From NCBI GenBank assembly GCA_036745245.1, contig DAIOGN010000078.1:1-16609 (forward strand): DNA of 16,609 bases, given 5' to 3'. Shown in pieces: positions 1-6,070 of the stretch (positions are counted from its first letter, which is position 1; every line of letters begins with the position of its first letter). Made by a program: the position numbers and the translations under genes. Under the pieces are notes generated by a model that ran no database searches, had not been told where the DNA came from, and saw nothing but the letters and a program-made list of their open reading frames with translations. The stretch is from DAIOGN01 sp036745245 (GTDB taxonomy: Bacteria > Zixibacteria > MSB-5A5 > JAUVRN01).

Positions 1-403
1 GATGCGCCACAACGAGCGCCTTGGGTACGATTTCCCCTGCCAGCACGAACAGCGCCACGAACAGCGCGATCACTGTGAGCATGGCCAGCACGGACGCCAC
101 ACCGGGGCCATACGCCCAGGGCAGATTCTGAAAGTAGATGTCGAGCTTGACGAGCACTGCTTCACCGGCCCACAGACCGGCCAGAAGTGCGCTCACAAGC
201 TTTCCCACTCGCAGGGTGGGCAGAATCGTAAAGGGTTCTGACTGGTAGCGCTGGATCAGGCTAGCCCGGCGGTAGCCTTTGCGGGCGAGCGCCTGCAAGG
301 GCCCTTCGCGGGCTGCAAGGATGGCCATCTCCGCCGAGGCAAGAAACCCGCAGCAGGCGACCAGGACCAGGAGAGTCAGGGCCTGGGCCGCAAACTCGGG
401 CAT
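1..403 (-). CDS. CNNM/DUF21 (HlyC/CorC-type) membrane protein, N-terminal part only
   Basis: Reading the minus strand from ATG at 403 gives 134 residues before the window edge cuts the gene. The visible protein begins MPEFAAQALTLLVLVACC, a hydrophobic first helix that runs into FLASAEMAIL. That matches the small-residue/SAEM motif of the DUF21 (CNNM) transmembrane domain. Further on, a second and third helix end in LAGEIVPKALVVAH, matching the conserved GE(I/L)xPK signature of this domain. Family members are inner-membrane proteins linked to magnesium or other divalent-cation transport, usually with cytosolic CBS and CorC-HlyC domains downstream; that part is not visible here. The start lies 4 bp after the htpX stop, so the two are probably co-transcribed. 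No strong Shine-Dalgarno sequence is seen. The substrate is unknown, and old 'hemolysin' labels for this family should not be taken as evidence of toxicity. Confidence 0.85.
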   Translation of the reverse strand, partial: MPEFAAQALTLLVLVACCGFLASAEMAILAAREGPLQALARKGYRRASLIQRYQSEPFTILPTLRVGKLVSALLAGLWAGEAVLVKLDIYFQNLPWAYGPGVASVLAMLTVIALFVALFVLAGEIVPKALVVAH

Positions 404-407
404 GCGA

Positions 408-1256
408 TCAGGCGATTCTCATGGCACGTAAGCGGGCGATGCGTTCCTCCACCGGGGGGTGTGTCGAAAACATGGAGAGGAGCCCCTTTCCGGTGAGGGG
501 ATTCACAATGAACATATGGGCCGTCTCGGGACGTGCTTGCATGGGATGGCCGGAGTTCTTGCTGTGAAGCTTGCCGAGCGCGCTGGCGAGAGCCCAGGGC
601 TTGTGACTGATCTTCGCCCCGTCGGCGTCGGCCACGAACTCGCGCGCCCTCGAAATGGCCAGCTGAATGAGCGTGGCCGCAAGAGGTGCCACGATCGACA
701 TCACCAGTAGTCCGATCGCGCCGCCGCCGTTGCGGTCGTCGCGGTTTCCGTAGCCGCCGAAGATCGCTCCCCAGCGCGCCATGTAGGCAATCATGCCGAT
801 GGCCGAGGCCAGCGTGGCCGCGAGAGTGGAGATCAGCGTGTCGCGGTTCTTGATGTGGGCGAGCTCATGCGCCATCACGCCTTCCAGCTCATCCTTGTCC
901 AGAAGCTTGAGAATCCCCTCGGTGGCCGCGACCGCAGAGTGCTCGGGATTGCGCCCGGTGGCAAAGGCGTTGGGGGTGTCCTGGGGGATGATGTACACCT
1001 TGGGCATGGGCAGCCCCGCCGCCTGCGATAGACGCCGCACGATATCCACCAGCTCCGGCGCCGAACTCTGGTCCACCTGCTTCGCGCGGTACATCTTGAG
1101 CACGATCTTGTCGGAGAACCAGTACGACACAAAGTTGAACAGCAGTGCAAAGACAAATGCCACCATGACGCCCTGGTTTCCGCCCAGACCATAGCCGATC
1201 CAGACGAAGAGCAGCGTGAGCGCCACGAGCAGCAGAGTAGACTTCATTCCGTTCAC
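408..1256 (-). CDS. htpX: HtpX family membrane zinc metalloprotease
   Basis: This is a 282-residue M48-family protease of the cytoplasmic membrane, which in characterised bacteria degrades misfolded membrane proteins. Two N-terminal hydrophobic segments (about residues 5-24 and 29-47) precede a cytosolic catalytic part. The zinc site is HELAH at about 130-134, with the third ligand in REFVAD (Glu about 206). The segment between them carries two further hydrophobic stretches, as in HtpX. The conserved PNAFATG motif lies upstream of the zinc site. I chose GTG at 1256 because AGGAGG (1261-1266) sits 4 nt before it. ATG at 1247 (279 residues) is an alternative, 13 nt from the same Shine-Dalgarno sequence. 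A -10-like TATATTTG lies just upstream, so the gene probably has its own promoter and leads a unit with the downstream CNNM gene. Length and motifs are normal for the family. Confidence 0.95.
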   Translation of the reverse strand: MNGMKSTLLLVALTLLFVWIGYGLGGNQGVMVAFVFALLFNFVSYWFSDKIVLKMYRAKQVDQSSAPELVDIVRRLSQAAGLPMPKVYIIPQDTPNAFATGRNPEHSAVAATEGILKLLDKDELEGVMAHELAHIKNRDTLISTLAATLASAIGMIAYMARWGAIFGGYGNRDDRNGGGAIGLLVMSIVAPLAATLIQLAISRAREFVADADGAKISHKPWALASALGKLHSKNSGHPMQARPETAHMFIVNPLTGKGLLSMFSTHPPVEERIARLRAMRIA

Positions 1257-1260
1257 AGTT

Positions 1261-1266
1261 CCTCCT
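1261..1266 (-). promoter_or_regulatory. Ribosome binding site of htpX
   Basis: The minus strand reads AGGAGG here, a full match to the anti-Shine-Dalgarno sequence. It lies 4 nt before GTG 1256 and 13 nt before ATG 1247. The same 4-nt spacing occurs at the TTG start of the VOC gene, which favours the GTG. Confidence 0.75.
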
Positions 1267-1267
1267 G

Positions 1268-1278
1268 TTTCAGTGCAA
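1268..1278. repeat. 11-bp dyad, copy 1 of a pair upstream of htpX
   Basis: TTTCAGTGCAA is an almost perfect odd-centred palindrome (TTKCA-G-TGCAA) overlapping the predicted -10/start region of htpX. It differs at one base from the copy at 1347-1357. An operator pair is possible, but the identity of any regulator is unknown. Confidence 0.35.
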
Positions 1279-1283
1279 ATATA
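1276..1283 (-). promoter_or_regulatory. Putative -10 element of htpX
   Basis: The minus strand reads TATATTTG, a near-consensus -10 (TATATT) about 20 nt upstream of the GTG start. A convincing -35 box is not seen 16-18 bp further upstream. The implied transcription start (about 1271) falls within an 11-base semi-palindrome that recurs 79 bp upstream. Confidence 0.4.
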
Positions 1284-1346
1284 CAACGGACGGCGCCTGA
1301 TGTTGCGTCCGAACGGTCCGGGGGCTGGATCGGCCCACGCAACCGA

Positions 1347-1357
1347 TTGCAGTGCAA
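1347..1357. repeat. 11-bp dyad, copy 2 of a pair upstream of htpX
   Basis: TTGCAGTGCAA is a perfect odd-centred palindrome in the gap between the EIIA-CBS gene stop (1362) and htpX. It matches the copy at 1268-1278 in 10 of 11 positions, with 79 bp between the two. Either site could bind a dimeric repressor; chance occurrence cannot be excluded. Confidence 0.35.
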
Positions 1358-1361
1358 CGAA

Positions 1362-2267
1362 TTACCCTCGAATCACCCGGCTTACGATGTCGGACCTCAT
1401 GATGAGCCCCACCAACTCGCCGCCGGACGCCACCATGACGCGCCGGATGTTCTGCTGAAGCATGATGGCCGCTAAATCGATCACGCCCTTGTCCTCATCC
1501 ACCATCACCTCCGGCTGAGTCATCAGGTCGCCGGCCGTGATTTCGTTTTCGCGCTTCATGAGCGCCTCGAACGGATCGGGGCCCACGGGAGCCGGGTTCG
1601 ACCCGGTGCGGTTCTCATAGTCCGGGAGGGCGGCGGCTAGCAGCTCCCGCTCCGAAATCTCCCCCACCACGCGGTTCTGCTCATCCACCACAGGCATGCC
1701 GGAAATGCGGTGTTTGTACATGAGGTTGGCGACTTCCTTGAGCGTGGACTCCCGCCGCACGCTGATCACGGGGCGCCTCATGATGTCCCGGGCCAACAGT
1801 TCGTTCTGCACCATGATTCCGCTCTCCCATAGGATCCGGCACAACTCATCCGTCGATTGCGCCTCGAAGACTTTTTTTCTCAGCTCCGGCGTGCGGCACA
1901 CGGTCACGAACGCCGAGAGGGTCTGCAGATACAGCCGCGCGATGTTGCGCGGCGTGAGTAACAGCACCACGACGCGCAGCGGGTCGCCGTCGGGCGTGCG
2001 GTCGGTGATGTCGGAGCGCGACACTCCCACCGCGATGTACATGCGGTCCACCGCTTCCGATCGGGCGTGCGGGAAAGCGAATCCCCGACCCATGGAGGTG
2101 TTCTCCACGCTCTCGCGTTCCTCGATGGCCGCTGCGATGGCACTGCGATTGAGATAGGGGTATTTCCCCACGATGACGTCGAGAAGCTGTTTCACGGCGT
2201 CGCTCTTGGTGGCCGCCGTGAGGGGCACGCGAACCAGTTCCGGATCGATGAAGCCCGCGAGGCGCAC
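1362..2267 (-). CDS. PTS EIIA(Ntr)-like domain fused to two CBS domains
   Basis: This 301-residue cytosolic protein has two parts. Residues about 5-150 are a PTS_EIIA type-2 domain. The phosphoacceptor histidine is His67 in GFAFPHAR, the PtsN/fructose-IIA signature, preceded by the helix rich in ERE before the SMGRG turn. Residues about 158-212 and 245-300 are two CBS repeats (LLARDIMRRPVISV and ITAGDLMTQPEVMV openings), which usually form one Bateman module that binds adenine nucleotides. No EIIB or EIIC gene is nearby, so a regulatory rather than sugar-uptake role is likely; this is inference. I chose GTG at 2267, because the EIIA homology starts immediately after it and an AAGGA lies 6 nt before it. 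The frame stays open upstream to 2960, but that part is antiparallel shadow of the DUF502 gene in another frame. The gene starts 2 nt after the DUF502 stop, so translation is likely coupled. Confidence 0.9.
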   Translation of the reverse strand: MRLAGFIDPELVRVPLTAATKSDAVKQLLDVIVGKYPYLNRSAIAAAIEERESVENTSMGRGFAFPHARSEAVDRMYIAVGVSRSDITDRTPDGDPLRVVVLLLTPRNIARLYLQTLSAFVTVCRTPELRKKVFEAQSTDELCRILWESGIMVQNELLARDIMRRPVISVRRESTLKEVANLMYKHRISGMPVVDEQNRVVGEISERELLAAALPDYENRTGSNPAPVGPDPFEALMKRENEITAGDLMTQPEVMVDEDKGVIDLAAIMLQQNIRRVMVASGGELVGLIMRSDIVSRVIRG

Positions 2268-2269
2268 GG

Positions 2270-2953
2270 TCAGTCCTTCGCCTTCGCCTTGTCCTTGGCC
2301 AGAAAACGCTCCGGCGCCACAATTCCGCCCGAGACCACGAGCTTCAGTGCCGCTTCCACCGAGAGGTCGAGCAGAATGAAGTCCGCAGGCTTTACGAGAA
2401 CAAACGAGCCGGTAAACGGCGTGGGCGTGGAGGGGATGAACACGGCGATGCGATCCTCCGAAACGTCCCCTCGGACAATGGGCATGCGGTTGGCGACAAA
2501 GCCCAACGAGTACATCCCGGGACGTGGATACTCGACCAGTCCCACTTCCTGAAAGCTCGTCCCCTCTTCCCGCGACACCGACTCCACCACCTGCCGCGCG
2601 CCGCCGTACACCATGCGCACGATCGGGAGCCTGGCCATGAGCCGCTCCCACCACTTCACCAGCCGGCTGCCCAACACACCGGCCGCCACCATGCCCATCC
2701 CCATCACGATGATGAACGTGACCAGAATCCCCAGGCCGGGGATACGCTCGCCCTTCGAGTTCATGAGCCAGGGGCCGAGGATTCCGTCCACGGTTTCGAA
2801 GAGGAACCTGAGAACCAGGTACGTGACCACCAGCGGCACCACCACGAGCAGGCCCGACAGGAACCAGCGGCGCAAAAGCGACCCCACGGAGCGCTTCTTC
2901 TTCGCGGTGGACCTCTTTCCCTGGCGCGCAGGGGTGGACGGTTTGGCGGTCAC
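2270..2953 (-). CDS. DUF502 family two-helix membrane protein
   Basis: The protein is 227 residues from GTG at 2953. A Lys/Arg-rich N-terminus (about 1-30) is followed by a transmembrane helix at about 31-52 and a second at about 73-95. The soluble C-terminal domain contains ARLPIVRMVYGGARQVVESV and EYPRPGMYSLGFV, both characteristic of DUF502. The tail is Lys/Asp rich. DUF502 proteins have no established biochemical function in bacteria; plant relatives (COV family) affect membrane trafficking and vascular patterning. The start is uncertain: no Shine-Dalgarno sequence precedes GTG 2953, and TTG at 2992 (240 residues) is also in frame. A TATGTTTG at 2958-2965 would place transcription initiation about at GTG 2953, so a leaderless message is possible. 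The gene heads a pair with the EIIA-CBS gene. Confidence 0.85.
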   Translation of the reverse strand: MTAKPSTPARQGKRSTAKKKRSVGSLLRRWFLSGLLVVVPLVVTYLVLRFLFETVDGILGPWLMNSKGERIPGLGILVTFIIVMGMGMVAAGVLGSRLVKWWERLMARLPIVRMVYGGARQVVESVSREEGTSFQEVGLVEYPRPGMYSLGFVANRMPIVRGDVSEDRIAVFIPSTPTPFTGSFVLVKPADFILLDLSVEAALKLVVSGGIVAPERFLAKDKAKAKD

Positions 2954-2957
2954 GGCG

Positions 2958-2965
2958 CAAACATA
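2958..2965 (-). promoter_or_regulatory. Putative -10 element of the DUF502 gene
   Basis: The minus strand reads TATGTTTG. Its -10 hexamer TATGTT ends 6 nt before GTG 2953, so a start about 7 nt downstream would give a leaderless transcript. No good -35 hexamer is present, so activation or a weak promoter would be expected. Confidence 0.3.
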
Positions 2966-2971
2966 CAGGGG

Positions 2972-2983
2972 CGGGAGCTCCCG
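2972..2983. repeat. Perfect 12-bp palindrome upstream of DUF502 gene
   Basis: CGGGAGCTCCCG is its own reverse complement. It lies 7 bp upstream of the TATGTTTG element, in what would be the promoter spacer, a typical place for a repressor site. It shares bases 2980-2983 with the next inverted repeat. Confidence 0.5.
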
Positions 2984-3007
2984 ATGAACCAAAATCGGAT
3001 CATCGGG
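2980..3007. repeat. 8-bp inverted repeat between nuoN and DUF502 gene
   Basis: CCCGATGA (2980-2987) and TCATCGGG (3000-3007) are exact reverse complements with a 12-nt loop. No T-run follows on either strand, so a simple intrinsic terminator is unlikely. The nonamer ATCGGATCA also occurs as a direct repeat at 2994-3002 and 3041-3049. The 2954-3081 gap otherwise shows no gene. Confidence 0.45.
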
Positions 3008-3081
3008 TCGTCGGTTAATGAGTGCAGCGCTGGGTGCTTCATCGGATCAGGACGGCCGCCTGAAGGTCTGGCGAGGCAGGC

Positions 3082-4576
3082 TTAGAATTTGAAGACCGAG
3101 GCGGCCTGCTCGGCCCACCCCAGAAACAGCGAGGGGAAGATCCCCATGGCCACCACGCCCAGAGCCGTCACCCACAGGGCCACGCGCGCGCCCGCCGGCA
3201 CGCCGAAGCGCGGCGCGTCCTCCTTGGAGGTGTCGAAGTACATCACCTTGATGATGCCGGCGTAGTAATAGAGCGACACCACGGACGTGATGAGAGCCAC
3301 GAGCACGAGCCAGTACAGGCGCTGTTCGATGGCGGCCAGAAACAGGTAGTACTTGCCGAAGAATCCGGCCAGCGGCGGGATGCCCACCAGTGACAACAGG
3401 CACAGCGAGAGAATGGCGGCCAGTTGCGGGCTGCGGCGCGACAGCCCCGCGTAGTCGGCGATTTCGAAGCTGCCGATCTTGTTGTACACGGCCATGGCCA
3501 CGCCAAAGGCGGCACCAGCGTCATTCGCGCGGCCGGAGCGCCANNNNNNNNNNCATGTTGGCGAAGAGGTACATGAGCAGATACAGGCCCACCGACGCAG
3601 CGCCCAGTTTCGACACGGCGGCGAAGCCCACCAGAATGTAGCCCACCTGTGCGATGGAGGAATACGCCATGAGGCGCTTGATGTTTTTCTGCGCCAGAGC
3701 CACCGTGTTGCCCAGCACCATGGCCAGCACTGCGAGGATCATCAGAGGGACGAGCCAGTCGCCCGCCGACATGGAGAACGACCGGTAGAACAACCGTGTG
3801 AACGCGGCCACCCCCGCGGCCTTGGACGCCACCGAGAGAAACGCGGCCACCGGCGTGGGCGAACCCTCGTACACGTCGGGTGCCCAGGCGTGAAACGGCA
3901 CCACGGCCAGCTTGAATCCGAGCCCCGCCATCACGAAGAGGAGCGCCAACGCCAGCACCGGTCCCACCTGGCCGTACTTGAAGAACGTAATGACGAGCGC
4001 CTTCTTGATTTCCACAAAGTCGGTGTGGCCGGTGAGCCCGTACAGGAGTGCGAATCCGAACAGCAGGATGGCCGAGGAGAAGGCACCGATGATCAGGTAT
4101 TTTATTCCCGCTTCGATGGAGCGGCGGTCGCGCTTGGAGTAGGCCACCAGTACGAAGAGTGGAATGGTGACCAGTTCCAGGGACACGTAGAACGTGATCA
4201 GCTCCGCGGAGGCCACTAGGAACATCATGCCGGTGATGGAGAACAACAGCAGGGTGTAAAATTCGCCACGGTGCGCCGTGATTTCATCGGACAGGCTCGA
4301 GCAGAGCATCACGGTGAGCAGTCCCGAGCCCAGGCACACCAGCTGGAAGAGGAACGCGAACGCATCCACCTGCAGCGCGCCCTCGAATGTGCTTCCGAAG
4401 CCCGCTATGAATACCAATCCGCCCGTAATCACCAATCCCAGGGCCGACATCCAGGCGAGCACGGGCCCTCGCTGCGGCTGTCTGCGCAGCACAAACAGGT
4501 CGGCGAACAGGACCACGAAGGCCCACGCGACCAGGAAGATTTCGGGCGAGATCAGCCGAAAGTCTATTGCAGGCAT
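3082..4576 (-). CDS. nuoN: NADH-quinone oxidoreductase subunit N (gene crossed by an assembly gap)
   Basis: NuoN is an antiporter-like proton-translocating subunit of the complex I membrane arm. From ATG 4576, 341 residues are readable to the gap at 3544-3553. The C-terminal part resumes in another frame and ends at 3082. Expected ionisable residues are present: Glu134 in YVSLELVTIP, Lys222 in GFKLAVVPFHAW, Lys252 in SVASKAAG, and in the C-terminal part the lysine of GFFGKYYLF (Lys396 after joining). If 3517-3553 (37 nt including the 10 Ns) is left out, the frames join as LFANM/GAAFGVAM, the normal NuoN sequence at this point. The protein is then 485 residues, the usual family length. I therefore treat this as one intact gene with an assembly problem, not a real frameshift. 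It starts 9 nt after the nuoM stop and is the last gene of the operon. Confidence 0.93.
3544..3553. other. Assembly gap (10 Ns) inside nuoN
   Basis: Ten N characters interrupt nuoN. The 27 bases next to the gap (3517-3543) encode nothing that fits NuoN, and together with the Ns they make a 37-nt non-coding interruption that breaks frame. Confidence 0.99.
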
Positions 4577-4585
4577 GTCATCCGA

Positions 4586-6058
4586 TTACCGCAGGGCCAG
4601 TTGCAACACGGCCTTCACCGACTCACCCATCAGGTCGGCCAGGGGTTTGGGGTACACGCCAATCCAGATGGTGAGCAAGGCCAGAGGCACGACCGTGAAG
4701 AGCTCGCGGCCGTTAATCTCCGTGAGCCCGCCCCATTTCTCCGCCTGGAACGGCCCCAGGAACATTTTCTGGATCATCCTCAGGATATAGCCAGCGGTGA
4801 GCAATACGCCCACTACGCTCACGGCCGTGAGCACCGGGAAGGTCTGGAACGCTCCGAGGAACGACATGAACTCAGCCACGAAGCCCGACAACCCCGGCAG
4901 CCCGAGCGACGCCATGGCGAAGAGCGTCATGATGGCCGAGTACAAAGGCAGGTGCGTCCACAGTCCGCCGAAGGCTGCAATCTCGCGCGTGTGGGCGCGG
5001 TCGTAGAGCACGCCCACCAGAAGGAACAGTGCGCCGGTGATGAGGCCGTGCGACACCATCTGGAACATGGCTCCGGCGATGCCGGTGGTGGTGAGCGCGC
5101 CCATGGCGAGAATGCAGTAGCCCATGTGCGACACCGACGAATACGCCACCAGCTTTTTGAGATCTTTCTGCGCCATCGACACCAGCGCGCCATACAGGAT
5201 GGCGATCATCCCCAGCCACGCCATGTGCGGCGAGAAGTACTGAGAGGCCGCCGGCAGCATGGAGAAGTTCACCCTGAGGATGCCGTAGGTCCCCATCTTC
5301 AGGAGCACACCCGCCAGAATCACGGATACGGCCGTGGGCGCCTCCACGTGCGCATCGGGCAACCAGGTGTGGAACGGGAACACCGGCACCTTGATGGCGA
5401 ACCCAAAGAAGAAGAACACCCACACGAAGATCTGGAACGACGCGGCCCAGCCCACCCCCTGCTGCATGATCACCATCATGTCGAAGGTGTGGGGCTCCGT
5501 GGTGAAGTAGATGGCCAGAATGGCCACCAGCATGAAGATCGACCCGAACAGCGTGTACAGGAAGAACTTGATGGCGGCGTACTCCTTGCGTGGCCCGCCC
5601 CAGATGCCGATGAGGAAGTACATCGGCACCAGCATGACCTCCCAGAACACGTAGAAGAGGAAGAAGTCGAGCGCGCAGAACACGCCGATCATGCCCGTTT
5701 CCAGAAGCAGGAAAAAGGCCATGTACTCCTTCACGCGGTTTTCGATGTTGAAGCTGGCGACAATGCAAAGGAATGACAGGAGCGTGGTCAGAAGCACCAG
5801 GGGCACCGAGATGCCGTCGACTCCCAGGGCGTACTGGATCGACAAAGTCGGGATCCAGGAGAAGCGTTCGGTGAACTGCATGGTGCTGGTGGTCCAGTCG
5901 TACGCGGCCAGCATCCACACCGACAGCACCAGCGGCGCCAGCGAGAAGGCCACGCTGGTCCAGCGCAGGGCTCGCGTGTTGTCCTTGGGCAGGAGCATGA
6001 CTGTGATCATGCCGGCCAGGGGCAAAAAGATCATCCAGGATAAGACGGGAAAATCCAT
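4586..6058 (-). CDS. nuoM: NADH-quinone oxidoreductase subunit M
   Basis: NuoM is a 490-residue antiporter-like subunit of the proton-pumping membrane arm. It is hydrophobic throughout, with about 14 predicted membrane helices. The key residues of the family are visible: Glu140 in FYVFWEVMLVPMYFLIG, Lys223 in FAIKVPVFPFHTWLPDAH, Lys254 in VLLKMGTYG and Glu396 in SGFVAEFMSF. The discontinuous-helix signatures HTWLPDAHVEAPTAVS and KDLKKLVAYSSVSHMGY are also intact. Length is normal (about 490-510 in the family). ATG at 6058 is supported by an AGGA about 10 nt upstream and by the conserved first helix starting right after it. The gene lies 12 nt after the nuoL stop and 9 nt before nuoN, so it is co-transcribed. 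No oddities. Confidence 0.98.
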   Translation of the reverse strand: MDFPVLSWMIFLPLAGMITVMLLPKDNTRALRWTSVAFSLAPLVLSVWMLAAYDWTTSTMQFTERFSWIPTLSIQYALGVDGISVPLVLLTTLLSFLCIVASFNIENRVKEYMAFFLLLETGMIGVFCALDFFLFYVFWEVMLVPMYFLIGIWGGPRKEYAAIKFFLYTLFGSIFMLVAILAIYFTTEPHTFDMMVIMQQGVGWAASFQIFVWVFFFFGFAIKVPVFPFHTWLPDAHVEAPTAVSVILAGVLLKMGTYGILRVNFSMLPAASQYFSPHMAWLGMIAILYGALVSMAQKDLKKLVAYSSVSHMGYCILAMGALTTTGIAGAMFQMVSHGLITGALFLLVGVLYDRAHTREIAAFGGLWTHLPLYSAIMTLFAMASLGLPGLSGFVAEFMSFLGAFQTFPVLTAVSVVGVLLTAGYILRMIQKMFLGPFQAEKWGGLTEINGRELFTVVPLALLTIWIGVYPKPLADLMGESVKAVLQLALR

Positions 6059-6070
6059 AAGGTCGGGTTC

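Noticed and set aside
1276..1283. TAnnTTTG elements as a sign of Bacteroidota-type promoters (also at 2958 and 10426)
   Set aside because: Strong Shine-Dalgarno sequences and a sigma-70-like -35/-10 at nuo argue against using these elements as a taxonomic marker; such short matches also arise by chance.
2268..2960. Minus-strand frame upstream of GTG 2267, which would extend the EIIA-CBS protein to 532 residues
   Set aside because: It overlaps the DUF502 gene in another frame, is Arg/Gly-rich with no domain, and the EIIA homology begins right after GTG 2267.
3082..4576. Genuine frameshift or pseudogene in nuoN
   Set aside because: The break coincides with an assembly gap, and omitting 37 nt restores a full-length protein with all key residues.
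4271..5776. Long plus-strand open frame across nuoM and nuoN
   Set aside because: Its product is rich in His, Glu, Gln and Arg with no membrane or domain pattern, as expected for the antisense of a hydrophobic membrane gene with high GC third positions.
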